The notes under the pieces were generated by a model. That model had not been told where the DNA came from. It was given only the letters and a program-made list of their open reading frames with translations, and searched no databases. Shown here in pieces: positions 33,994 through 42,517 of a stretch of DNA of 64,000 bases. The number at the start of each line of letters is the position of its first letter. Within the stretch, counting starts at the first letter, position 1. The DNA comes from Frisingicoccus sp902471845 (GTDB lineage: Bacteria > Bacillota > Clostridia > Lachnospirales > Lachnospiraceae). The stretch lies in assembly GCF_047030795.1 (NCBI RefSeq), contig NZ_JBKYIC010000004.1. One strand, given 5' to 3'. The translations under genes and the position numbers were made by a program.

Positions 33994-35739
33994 ATGGCTT
34001 TTGATGGAATCGTAATTTCCAACCTTGTATGGGAACTGAGCGAACGGCTCACTGACGGCCGTATTAATAAAATATACCAACCGGAGAATGACGCAATTGT
34101 TCTGACGATAAAAAATAACCGGAACAATTATCGTCTGCTGCTCTCCGCCAGCCCTTCCCTGCCTCTGGCCTATCTGACAGAGGACACAGGAACTAATCCG
34201 ATGGTAGCACCAAATTTCTGTATGCTGCTCCGAAAACATATCAGCGGAGGCCGTATCGTCTCCATCGTTCAGCCGGAGATGGAACGTATTTTAAAATTTG
34301 AAATTGAACATTTAAATGAGTTGGGTGATTTATGTACCAAATTCCTTATCGTGGAACTGATGGGCAAACACAGTAATATCATATTCTGCCAGCCGGACGG
34401 CACCATCATTGACAGTATCAAACATATTTCTCTCAACGTCAGTTCGGTCCGTGAAGTTCTTCCAGGACGCAGCTATTTCATACCGAACACGATGTTAAAA
34501 ATGAATCCTCTGACCATCGACGCCGATGAATTTATCGAAAAGGTTTTATCCAAACCGCTGCCGGTAGGAAAAGCCCTCTACACCAGCCTGACCGGTATCA
34601 GCCCGGTCATTGCCGAAGAAATCTGCTTCCGCGCTTCCATTGATTCGGGAATGAGCACCAGCGGACTGAGCGATGCAGAAAAGCTTCATCTGTTCGGCGT
34701 TTTCAGCCGTCTTATGGAGGATGTTGAAAACCATTGCTTCACACCGATGATCATTTATCGCGGTAAAGAGCCAGTGGAATTCTCCGCTCTGGCACTGACA
34801 TGCTACAGCGATTGTGAGAGTCATACTTTTGATTCCATTTCCACAGTGCTTCGAACCTATTATGCGGAAAAAAATGCAACGAGCCGGATTCGTCAAAAAT
34901 CCCACGATTTACGTCATGTGGTGAGTACAGCTCTGGACCGTACCCGTAAAAAATACGACTTACAATTAAAACAGTTAAAAGATACAGAAAAACGGGAAAA
35001 ATATAAGATTTACGGTGAAATGATCAATACCTACGGTTACGGGCTGGAAGAGGGTGCAAAGAGCATGACCTGTCTTAATTATTATACAAATACAGAAATG
35101 ACCGTTCCTCTGGACCCGCAGCTTACACCTCAGGAAAATGCAAAAAAATATTTTGAACGCTACGGAAAATTGAAACGTACCTTTGAAGCTCTATCCACTC
35201 TGACAGAAGAGACCCATGACGAGATGGAACATCTGGACTCTATCAGCACGGCTCTGGATTTGGCGCAAACAGAAGGGGATCTGGCCCAGATTAAAGAAGA
35301 ATTGATTCAGGCCGGTTATGTGAAGCGTCACACCGGCGGCAGGAATATGAAAAAACAGAAGCTGACCAGTCAACCCCTCCACTATATTTCTTCCGATGGT
35401 TATAACATGTATGTTGGAAAAAATAATCTTCAAAATGAAGAGCTGACCTTTAAATTTGCAAACGGCGGCGACTGGTGGTTTCATGCCAAAGGAATTCCCG
35501 GCTCCCATGTCGTTGTCAAATCCGGCGGAGACGAACTTCCTGACCGAACCTTTGAGGAAGCCGCCCGTCTGGCCGCTTACTACTCGAAAAACCGGACCAG
35601 TGAAAAGGTGGAAATCGACTATATCCAGCGCAAGCATGTAAAAAAACCAAACTCAGGAAAACCGGGATTTGTCATCTATCATACCAATTATTCTATGATG
35701 ATTGAACCGGATATTTCAAATATCCAATCCGCTAAATAA
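33994..35739 (+). CDS. rqcH: Rqc2/NEMF homologue RqcH (NFACT protein)
   Basis: Ribosome quality-control factor that binds stalled 50S-peptidyl-tRNA complexes and adds C-terminal alanine tails. The 581 residues have the NFACT-N domain (MAFDGIVISNLVWEL, GRINKIYQPE), two HhH motifs, a coiled-coil middle at about 300-430 and the NFACT-R domain with SSDGYNMYVGKNNLQNE, GGDWWFHAKGIPGSHVV and YTQRKHVKKP-like IQRKHVKKPNSGKPG. Formerly annotated as fibronectin-binding protein FbpA. ATG behind AAGGAGAACGCTT. Divergent from yicC, as in Bacillus. Confidence 0.95.
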   Translation: MAFDGIVISNLVWELSERLTDGRINKIYQPENDAIVLTIKNNRNNYRLLLSASPSLPLAYLTEDTGTNPMVAPNFCMLLRKHISGGRIVSIVQPEMERILKFEIEHLNELGDLCTKFLIVELMGKHSNIIFCQPDGTIIDSIKHISLNVSSVREVLPGRSYFIPNTMLKMNPLTIDADEFIEKVLSKPLPVGKALYTSLTGISPVIAEEICFRASIDSGMSTSGLSDAEKLHLFGVFSRLMEDVENHCFTPMIIYRGKEPVEFSALALTCYSDCESHTFDSISTVLRTYYAEKNATSRIRQKSHDLRHVVSTALDRTRKKYDLQLKQLKDTEKREKYKIYGEMINTYGYGLEEGAKSMTCLNYYTNTEMTVPLDPQLTPQENAKKYFERYGKLKRTFEALSTLTEETHDEMEHLDSISTALDLAQTEGDLAQIKEELIQAGYVKRHTGGRNMKKQKLTSQPLHYISSDGYNMYVGKNNLQNEELTFKFANGGDWWFHAKGIPGSHVVVKSGGDELPDRTFEEAARLAAYYSKNRTSEKVEIDYIQRKHVKKPNSGKPGFVIYHTNYSMMIEPDISNIQSAK

Positions 35740-35745
35740 ACTAAA

Positions 35746-36456
35746 TCAGGCCCCCAGGTCAAAAAAATGACCAAAGGGGGCCTTTTCATTTTGTTCTAAT
35801 AAATCCAGATATTCTTCCAGGCAGAGCCCGCTGTCCATGATATTCCCGGCGTTTCGTTTGCCCACATAACGGTAGTGCCACGGTTCATATCCAATGCCTG
35901 TGATTTCACTTTTATCCACCGGATACCGCAAAATAAATCCATACTCGGCACAATGGGCCATCAGCCACTGCTGTACCGCCGTCTGTTCCTGAGACTGATC
36001 CAGTTCAGGCCATGACGCGTCAACAATATCCACAGCAAGTCCCATTTGGTGCTCACTGCATCCGGGAACTGCCACCCAAAATCCGGCCTCTGTCCGCGCT
36101 TCTTCCCCGGACAGGCCCTGATTCAAGTACATCTCTACTTCCCGTTCATGCAGCTCAGCCTGCATTTCATAGCTCCGATAGGCGGAGCAGATCATCGGCT
36201 GCAGTCCCTCTGCACGCATGTCCGAAAACATAGCATTTAAATCCTCGGCCATCCGCCGATCTACCTGATAGCCTTCTTCAATCTCCGTCAGTTCCATCAC
36301 CCAATTCTCAGACAGGGGATGGTCTTTATTGACCAGCGTCAACAGCGGGTCCCTCAGCAATGCCGGGAACAGAGAAACCGACGCAAAAGCCTGCTGAGGC
36401 CAGAGAATAAGTCCGGTGATGCACAGCGCTGCTATCCATTTTCGTATCAATTTCAT
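35746..36456 (-). CDS. D-alanyl-D-alanine carboxypeptidase, VanY/M15B family
   Basis: Secreted or membrane-anchored zinc peptidase trimming the terminal D-Ala of stem peptides. The 236 residues begin with a signal sequence (MKLIRKWIAALCITGLILW, cleavage probable after AFA). The M15 motifs are SAYRSYEMQ, SEHQMGLAVD (134-143; His and Asp zinc ligands) and the catalytic Glu/His in GYEPWHYRYVG. The downstream gene order shows no vanA/vanX-type resistance cluster, so a wall-remodelling role is more likely than glycopeptide resistance. Confidence 0.9.
   Translation of the reverse strand: MKLIRKWIAALCITGLILWPQQAFASVSLFPALLRDPLLTLVNKDHPLSENWVMELTEIEEGYQVDRRMAEDLNAMFSDMRAEGLQPMICSAYRSYEMQAELHEREVEMYLNQGLSGEEARTEAGFWVAVPGCSEHQMGLAVDIVDASWPELDQSQEQTAVQQWLMAHCAEYGFILRYPVDKSEITGIGYEPWHYRYVGKRNAGNIMDSGLCLEEYLDLLEQNEKAPFGHFFDLGA
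35748..35783 (+). terminator. Terminator of rqcH
   Basis: AGGCCCCC (35748-35755) pairs with GGGGGCCT (35776-35783), with an inner GGTC/GACC stem, followed by TTTT. It overlaps the last codons of the convergent carboxypeptidase gene, so both genes may share it. Confidence 0.8.
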
Positions 36457-36460
36457 CCAA

Positions 36461-37117
36461 TCACCCGCATATTATCTCTCTGACCTTTTCTGCCAGAGCT
36501 TCTGCCAGTTTCAAGTGACCTTCCTCCAGCAAATGTATACTGTCTGCCTCTCCCGGCTCCGCCACAGAAGCCGCATCAAAAAAATCACATCCAAACTGTT
36601 CTGCGACAAGCTTATACCAGTGGGCCATCCGCTTTGAATTCTCAACAGCGGCTTCGCCCTCAAAGAACTCGGCAAAAGGAGAGGTTTCTATCCCCTCACC
36701 CATATGTATCGGTGATACAATAAGAATCTTTGTATCCGGCTGATCACATTTATATTTCAAAAATCCTGTCAACCGCATCATCATATTTTGAAGTCCTCCG
36801 GCGATATCCCCCGCCGGAAGATGAAATTTCTTTTTTAATTCATTGGAGCCAAGCATTATGATCAACATATCAAAAGGTGCATGACTTTCCACCATCGGCA
36901 GAACATAATCCATCCCTTTCTTGTTACCCCATTCCCACGGGTCCTCACAGGAGATGGTCCGTCCATTCTGTCCTTCCTCAATAACCTGGTATTCGTCGCC
37001 TAAAATCTGCTGCATCCGCATTGGCCAGCGGGTATTTTCGTCAAAACGCTCGCCTGTCACCGGATTATAACCCCATGTATTTGAATCTCCAAAACATATA
37101 ATTCGTTTCTTTGCCAT
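36461..37117 (-). CDS. SGNH/GDSL-family hydrolase (arylesterase-like)
   Basis: The 218-residue form starts MAKKRIICFGDSNTWGYNP behind AAGGAG; an upstream in-frame start at 37198 lacks a ribosome binding site. Block I GDSNTWG has the nucleophile Ser, GSNELKK is block III with Asn, and DSIHLLEEGHLKLAEAL has the Asp-xx-His pair. Similar proteins hydrolyse acetyl or aryl esters and lack a signal peptide, so this one is cytoplasmic. Substrate unknown. The stop is four bases before the carboxypeptidase start, so the two may be co-transcribed. Confidence 0.87.
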   Translation of the reverse strand: MAKKRIICFGDSNTWGYNPVTGERFDENTRWPMRMQQILGDEYQVIEEGQNGRTISCEDPWEWGNKKGMDYVLPMVESHAPFDMLIIMLGSNELKKKFHLPAGDIAGGLQNMMMRLTGFLKYKCDQPDTKILIVSPIHMGEGIETSPFAEFFEGEAAVENSKRMAHWYKLVAEQFGCDFFDAASVAEPGEADSIHLLEEGHLKLAEALAEKVREIICG

Positions 37118-37219
37118 ATTTTTCATCTCCTTCGACAGAATCTGAGAATATTCTTTATAAGTTACTGTTATTTTAGAATAGAATCTCAGATTCGTCAATG
37201 AAGGAATGACGCGGCCCGC

Positions 37220-38218
37220 TTATTGTCTGTTTTTTCCGGCCACCGCCTGAACAATGCCATACAAAGCAGCAAATAAAACACCGGCCACCGGCCAGACAAT
37301 CCAACTGATTCGCCAGTTATTTAAATAAAAGCTGATTCCCAGGTAAATCGCTGTCACCAGGCACCAGTAAATTCTCGGGAAATAGGAAGTTTTACGGCCA
37401 AGCGCCTTTTTTTCTTCCGTATAATCACCCCGCTGAAGCAGTTTTTCGTAGCTTTCATGGACCATACCATAACGGACAAAAAGATGCACGCCGATGCAGA
37501 TTAAAATTAAAAGAATATCCACACAGCAGACATAGACAAATTCATCCTCGGTAAAACCAGAGGCCATAAGCAGAGGAATCACTCCGATAATACACAAAAA
37601 CACGCCGATCGTTACAACTACACGAAATTTCGGTTCAAATGCTCTCCGCTTTTCTTCCACCATTTCCGCAAGACCATAATCTATAAATATGGCTTCCTTT
37701 TCCAGATATTCATATTCGGAGAGCTGCATTCCATTAAGAATCAGAATGGCAACACCAATGGCAACCAAAACCAAAAGGATGGTTACGCCAAAGCCTCCAG
37801 CCATATCATCCGTCAAGCGGCTGTGTTTATATTCCGCTACTCCGCCCAAAAACAGCAGTGGAACCGGAGACAGAATAAATAAAGAAACAGCAAAGGCAAT
37901 CCGCCCGGACAGCCTTTCTGTCAAATCCATAAACAGATTCGCCTCTTCCACAGACACCTTGCGTGCCGACGGTTCCGACACTTCCTCAAAAACTTCAGAT
38001 ACGTCGCAGGCAATTTCCTGAGCATCGTCTTTCAGTAAATAGTCCGTGGTCACATCAAAAAGGTCACTGAGCTTTATAATCTTATCCAGATCCGGTATAG
38101 ACGCCCCCAGTTCCCACTTTGAGACCGACTGTCTGGATATATCCAGCTTATCCGCCAGTTCCTCCTGGGACCAGCCTTTTCTCTTTCTCAAAAATACGAT
38201 TTTTTCTGCTAAAATCAT
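37220..38218 (-). CDS. Membrane-anchored XRE-family regulator
   Basis: The first 60 residues are a Cro/CI-type helix-turn-helix (LRKRKGWSQEELADKLDISR, SVSKWELGASIPDLDKI). A linker follows, then about seven hydrophobic segments from residue ~105 to the end (332 residues), some in two-helix hairpins with conserved basic loops. Such HTH-membrane proteins are common in clostridia and are thought to sense membrane state, but no target is known here. The start has AGGTAGTGAAGG before the ATG. Confidence 0.85.
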   Translation of the reverse strand: MILAEKIVFLRKRKGWSQEELADKLDISRQSVSKWELGASIPDLDKIIKLSDLFDVTTDYLLKDDAQEIACDVSEVFEEVSEPSARKVSVEEANLFMDLTERLSGRIAFAVSLFILSPVPLLFLGGVAEYKHSRLTDDMAGGFGVTILLVLVAIGVAILILNGMQLSEYEYLEKEAIFIDYGLAEMVEEKRRAFEPKFRVVVTIGVFLCIIGVIPLLMASGFTEDEFVYVCCVDILLILICIGVHLFVRYGMVHESYEKLLQRGDYTEEKKALGRKTSYFPRIYWCLVTAIYLGISFYLNNWRISWIVWPVAGVLFAALYGIVQAVAGKNRQ

Positions 38219-38340
38219 CCTTCACTACCTCTCTTCGTCTTATTTCTGACTTTAGCTTAACAAAATTTACAGTTGACAACCACCAAGTGCGCTTGGAAAT
38301 TCCGCACCTGTCAGTTGCATCCTCCGTCAGCACTCTTGTT

Positions 38341-39000
38341 TCAGTCTTCTGACAACAGCCGCTTTAAGAAATATTCCCGTATAAACTGCTGATTCTTTCT
38401 CTCCACCCCATTCTCCAAATCAAAAATGGCCCTCCAGATGAAGGGCCTGTAATAAGGTAAAATGACATTATAAGCAATCTGTTTCTGTGAGAAAAGGCAC
38501 TCAAAGCCGTCAATCAGATGGTTCGGCAAATACAGAGATTCCTTTTTCTTTAACTGAACCGCACCGGACTTTGATAATACCTCAGCCACAAACTGTGAAC
38601 AAAAATAAGAGTTTTCGAACTTATGCGGAATATGCAAAAGGCATAGTATCACGCCAAGACGTGAATAAGTATAGATATCTTTCTGCTCCAGAAATCGCTG
38701 AATTTCTTCTGCTATATCATGACAGATACTTTCAGGCACCCGTATGCGTATACAGACACTGCCTTCCTTTCTTCGCCTGGATTTGCGTTTTTTCGGTTCT
38801 TCAACAACAACGCCTTTACCATTAAAGCTATAAAATACCTCTTCCGTCCCATCAATAGACAAAGACGCATGGGAATAACCGCTTCTGCTGATTACCCGAA
38901 TGAACCGGCCAAACCAGTCCGAGTATCCCGTCAGCAATATGGTGATCGTCTTCATCCGCTCCTGTTTTCTCTTTTTCTTTTTAATCCCTTTTTTTCCCAT
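38341..39000 (-). CDS. Permuted papain-fold (YiiX/LRAT-like) cysteine hydrolase candidate
   Basis: A 219-residue protein with a basic N-terminus (GKKGIKKKKRKQERMK). The motif SRSGYSHASLSID has the His of permuted papain-like enzymes ahead of the Cys in ENSYFCSQFVAEVL, the reverse of the order in NlpC/P60. The family includes amidases and acyl-transfer enzymes acting on lipids or peptides. There is no signal peptide or membrane helix. Two basic clusters (KKRKSRRRKE) could contact membranes or nucleic acid. Substrate unknown. It stands ten bases downstream of the hydrolase-GNAT fusion. Confidence 0.65.
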   Translation of the reverse strand: MGKKGIKKKKRKQERMKTITILLTGYSDWFGRFIRVISRSGYSHASLSIDGTEEVFYSFNGKGVVVEEPKKRKSRRRKEGSVCIRIRVPESICHDIAEEIQRFLEQKDIYTYSRLGVILCLLHIPHKFENSYFCSQFVAEVLSKSGAVQLKKKESLYLPNHLIDGFECLFSQKQIAYNVILPYYRPFIWRAIFDLENGVERKNQQFIREYFLKRLLSED

Positions 39001-39009
39001 TAATTAACC

Positions 39010-40728
39010 CTAACCCATTTTATTTATTAAATCATCCAATAAAGTATCCCTGTAAACCGAACTGCCGTCCAATATGGTCCGATAAGTGCTGACCCAACAG
39101 GAAATAAAACCACTGCGGTGCGCCACAGCCTGTGACCCGATGTTGGTGACCGAAGCGCAATAAAATGGAATGATTCCTTTTTCCAGGAGGGTTGCAGCCA
39201 GATTGCTGATCAGAATCGTCGCCAGACCACCTTCTCTATGTTCAGGCTTCACATCCACACCCAGTTCCCACAAACCTTCTGCCTCATCCGAAGCGCCTGC
39301 CAGACCGACAATCTCATTGTTTTTCTTAGCATAAAGAATCATGCGGGTCGACGTCTCTCCGTTCTCGTCAAAGTCCAAAGCATTTTCAAAATCTTTGACA
39401 CCTTTCAGTGCTCCTATTTCCTCTCCCTGAAGCAGTATATACTGATAATCTCTGTTAAATGACTGTCGTTTAAATTGCTTGAAATCCGGCACATAATAAA
39501 TGGACTGTCCATAAACCAGAGGACATTCAAAAATTTCATCCCGACTCTTACCTTTTAAAAGCTTCTCTGCTTTTGGTAAAAGTTTCTCCGAAGCAGACAC
39601 AATTACCGATTTTCCCATCGTACATATCTCTAAAAAGGGCTCGCTTTCACGGTCATTCACTGAGAAAATAACTCCGTCTTTTTCAAAATCCGCCATACTG
39701 CAATTCAGCCGTCGGGACAAATACTGCCGGATCTGCCCGAAAAGTTTCTCCGGATATAACCCGCATTTCATGAAAATTGGCGAAAACTCCACCGAATGTG
39801 TTTCACCTTCCGTCAGGAAGCGATTAATTAACGCATAGGTTTTTTTCACCTGTGAAAAACGAACCGGTAAAGAAAAATACCCGTGGAGCGCATTTGGCAT
39901 CCGGAATATCTTTACCTTATTACCCGCTGCCTCCAACGCCTTTCCGTAAGCCTCGCCTTCATCCCGCAACGGGCAGTATTCCGCTGTAATAATCAATGTG
40001 TCCGGCTGATTCGTAAAATCCGTTGCCGCCAGCGGCGCATAATAAGGGTTCATTAAATCTTCATCCGATGCACGATACAGTTCCATATAGTCCTGAACAC
40101 GCTTTGTCGTCAGCAGGTAATCCGTACCATTTTCCCGCACCGAAGGGAAAGGAGAAAACTCCGAATGATCATTTCCCGTGGCCGGATAAATCAATATCTG
40201 TCGGGAAGGAAGAAATTCTCCCCGGTCACGGGCCATCAAAGATACGGCCGCGGCCAGATTGCCTCCGGCACTGTCTCCGATCAGTGTAATTTCCTTTGCT
40301 TCTGTCTCCATAAGACTCTCATCGAGAAAAATCTCCCTTGTGACCGCGTAGCAGTCCTCCAGCCCGGCCGGAAACGGATGTTCCGGTGCCAGTCTGTAAT
40401 CCACAGAGACAACCACACGCCCTGTCTGGTTTGCCATATCGGCACAGACGGCGTCATAACTGTCAATACTTCCGGTCACCCATCCGCCGCCATGAAAAAA
40501 TATGAATATTCCCTGTTGTTCATGGGCTGAAGGCATAAATATCCGCACCGGCACCTCATGGTCACCGTTGATTACTTTATGCTCCCAGATGTGATAGAGC
40601 CACGGCTTTCTCAGCCGTCTGGCAGAAATTTCCTTCAGCCGCCGTTCCATTTGATAACTTTTCTTAATATCCGCTTCCGAATAGGACAGCACGGACAATG
40701 CCGCCCGCATCGCTTTATTAATTGCCAT
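39010..40728 (-). CDS. Alpha/beta hydrolase (HSL family) fused to a GNAT-like acetyltransferase
   Basis: A 572-residue two-domain protein. Residues ~1-310 are an HSL/esterase domain with the oxyanion motif FFHGGGWVTGS, nucleophile elbow GDSAGGN, Asp in CPLRDEG and His in NALHGYF. Residues ~320-570 form a GNAT-like domain with WELGVDVKPEHREGGLATILIS (short: VKPEHREGGLAT, the acetyl-CoA loop) and VTNIGSQAVAHRSGF. I know each family separately but not this fusion by function; a hydrolysis step coupled to acyl transfer on the same substrate is conceivable. ATG 40728 has GAGAGG upstream; GTG 40734 is the alternative. Confidence 0.85.
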   Translation of the reverse strand: MAINKAMRAALSVLSYSEADIKKSYQMERRLKEISARRLRKPWLYHIWEHKVINGDHEVPVRIFMPSAHEQQGIFIFFHGGGWVTGSIDSYDAVCADMANQTGRVVVSVDYRLAPEHPFPAGLEDCYAVTREIFLDESLMETEAKEITLIGDSAGGNLAAAVSLMARDRGEFLPSRQILIYPATGNDHSEFSPFPSVRENGTDYLLTTKRVQDYMELYRASDEDLMNPYYAPLAATDFTNQPDTLIITAEYCPLRDEGEAYGKALEAAGNKVKIFRMPNALHGYFSLPVRFSQVKKTYALINRFLTEGETHSVEFSPIFMKCGLYPEKLFGQIRQYLSRRLNCSMADFEKDGVIFSVNDRESEPFLEICTMGKSVIVSASEKLLPKAEKLLKGKSRDEIFECPLVYGQSIYYVPDFKQFKRQSFNRDYQYILLQGEEIGALKGVKDFENALDFDENGETSTRMILYAKKNNEIVGLAGASDEAEGLWELGVDVKPEHREGGLATILISNLAATLLEKGIIPFYCASVTNIGSQAVAHRSGFISCWVSTYRTILDGSSVYRDTLLDDLINKMG

Positions 40729-40792
40729 AAACACCTCTCTTCCAAAATTGTATCAGACAGAGAGGAATTTTACAATCTTTTTAAATGGGTTG

Positions 40793-41311
40793 TCACAACT
40801 TCTTTTCCAGACATACCAGCTGGACGCCCTTAATTCCATTAAACGTACACGGAACAATACCGACTTCTTTGTAACCCTGCTTTTTATAGAACTGCCGGGC
40901 ACGTGTATTTTTCTGATTTGTGTCCATCCGCAGATAACGACATCCCTGTTTTTTTGCAAACTCTTCATAAAAAGAGACAAATGCTCTGCCATATCCATGA
41001 TTTTCTATGGTCGGCGATACCACCAGGGTATGCAGCACCATGACCTCCTGTTCTTTGGCATCATATTCCCAGTCCGCTTCTGCGTAGGAAGGTTCCTGCT
41101 GCTGATTCAGTCTTCCAGCCGCCACAACAACGCCATCATCCTCCAGCACATATAAATCACCCTTTTCCAGAGCCATTTCCGCCGTTTTCTCTGTCGGATA
41201 AATATCTCTTATCCATCCGATCGTCACACGACCGGCCTCTTCCTCCGTATGAATCCCATCATAAATACGCGAAACCGCCTGAATATCCTTTTCTGTTGCT
41301 TTTCTGATCAT
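40793..41311 (-). CDS. GNAT-family N-acetyltransferase
   Basis: 172 residues starting MIRKATEKDIQAVSRIYD behind GAGGATAAATTTT. The acetyl-CoA motif is VVSPTIENHGYGRAFVSFYEE, in which GYGRA replaces the usual QGxGxG/A core, followed by LRMDTNQKNTRARQFYKKQGY typical of motif B (short: NTRARQFYKKQGY). Substrate unknown. Single gene. Confidence 0.86.
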   Translation of the reverse strand: MIRKATEKDIQAVSRIYDGIHTEEEAGRVTIGWIRDIYPTEKTAEMALEKGDLYVLEDDGVVVAAGRLNQQQEPSYAEADWEYDAKEQEVMVLHTLVVSPTIENHGYGRAFVSFYEEFAKKQGCRYLRMDTNQKNTRARQFYKKQGYKEVGIVPCTFNGIKGVQLVCLEKKL

Positions 41312-41458
41312 AAAATTTATCCTCACAAAATCAATGATTTTTAATCGTATATTTCAGTATAATTCATACCGGATGCAAAATCAAGAAAAGCATTTGACGC
41401 AATCCGAAGCCTTGCCGTTTCGAACCGTATGGAATGTCATCCTCATTCCTCTCTGTCT

Positions 41459-41875
41459 TTACAGTTTTGCATAATCTTCATCAGAAACCGGCTCACACCA
41501 CTCTGTGCGGCAATTTTCTCCCGGTACCTCAATAGCCAGATGCTGAAACCACGTATCCGGTGCGGCGCCATGCCAGTGCTTAACCCCTGCCGGTATATGT
41601 ACAACATCGCCCGGCTGCAGTTTTCTTGCCTCTTTTCCCCATTCCTGATAATACCCCTGTCCGGCTGTCACCAATAACATCTGGCCGCCGCCCTGATCCG
41701 CATGATGAATATGCCAGTTGTTCCGGCATCCTGGTTCAAAGGTCACATTTCCCACGACGACCTGCTCCGTAGATAACATATTTAAATAACTCTGACCCAC
41801 AAAATACTGTGCATACGCGTCATTTGTTTTTCCTGTAGGAAATACACTCATTTCTTCTGGTTTCATCGTGTTCAT
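41459..41875 (-). CDS. Cupin-domain protein
   Basis: A 138-residue single cupin. Metal-binding motif 1 is NWHIHHADQGGGQMLLVTAGQG (His-x-His-His, with Gln where many have Glu) and motif 2 is PAGVKHWHGA. Similar proteins are annotated as carboxymuconolactone-decarboxylase-associated cupins and occur beside flavodoxin or alcohol dehydrogenase genes. It starts two bases after the flavodoxin gene, behind GGAGG, so they form one operon opposite a LysR gene. A role in redox or electrophile metabolism is inference. Confidence 0.85.
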   Translation of the reverse strand: MNTMKPEEMSVFPTGKTNDAYAQYFVGQSYLNMLSTEQVVVGNVTFEPGCRNNWHIHHADQGGGQMLLVTAGQGYYQEWGKEARKLQPGDVVHIPAGVKHWHGAAPDTWFQHLAIEVPGENCRTEWCEPVSDEDYAKL

Positions 41876-41876
41876 A

Positions 41877-42392
41877 TCATTTCCTCCCTGCTTCTATCCA
41901 CTTTTCAATGTCCTTCCGTGCTCTCTTTACGCTGCCGCCATGAATTGACATTCCAGCTTTCACTTCCGCATTCGGACAGAGCTTTTTAATATCCCTCACA
42001 CTGCTGCCCATTCCGCTGCCCTCATGTGTACAAAATGGGCGGATAACTTTCCCGTTAAAATCAAAGTGCTCCAGAAAAGTAAATACTGCCATCGGCATTG
42101 TTCCCCAATAATTCGGATAACCCAAATATATTGTGTCATATCTGTCGAAGCTTTCCGGATAACATTTTAATTCCGGCCGGGCATTCCGCTTCTGATCTGC
42201 CTGGGCCTGCTCAATACACTCGTTATAGTCTTTCGAATAGGCCTGCATCGGCTGAATCTGAAACAAGTCAGCTCCCGTGATCTCCTGTATAAAATCAGCA
42301 GCCACCTCCGTATTGCCGACTTCCAGTGTTTTTATCATTCCATTGACGTAATTCTCATCCCCTCGGGAAAAGAACGCAATCAATTCTGCCAT
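41877..42392 (-). CDS. Flavodoxin
   Basis: FMN-binding electron-transfer or quinone-reductase-like protein, 171 residues. The usual N-terminal FMN phosphate loop is atypical (IAFFSRGDENYVNGMIKTLEVGNTE; the short motif is FSRGDENY), while YDTIYLGYPNYWGTMPMAV and PFCTHEGSGMGSSV (FMN ring contacts) are clear. AGGAG lies eight bases before the ATG. First gene of the flavodoxin-cupin pair and divergent from the LysR regulator, its likely controller. Confidence 0.88.
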   Translation of the reverse strand: MAELIAFFSRGDENYVNGMIKTLEVGNTEVAADFIQEITGADLFQIQPMQAYSKDYNECIEQAQADQKRNARPELKCYPESFDRYDTIYLGYPNYWGTMPMAVFTFLEHFDFNGKVIRPFCTHEGSGMGSSVRDIKKLCPNAEVKAGMSIHGGSVKRARKDIEKWIEAGRK

Positions 42393-42443
42393 TTCGTTTC
42401 TCCTCCATTTCTTATTTCTATCCTGATTATACCGGAGATTGGC

Positions 42444-42494
42444 TTGACCTGGAATTTCCCATATGTTATCCTTGTATAAACATTAAGTTTATAC
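42444..42494 (+). promoter_or_regulatory. LysR-gene promoter with palindromic LysR box
   Basis: TTGACC (42444-42449) and TATCCT (42467-42472) are 17 bases apart. Immediately after lies a perfect dyad, GTATAAAC (42474-42481), five bases, GTTTATAC (42487-42494), which contains the T-N11-A core of LysR-type operators. It is placed to repress the regulator's own gene and to control the divergent flavodoxin operon. Confidence 0.65.
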
Positions 42495-42517
42495 TGTCTG
42501 TTTTGGGGAGGTGCTTC

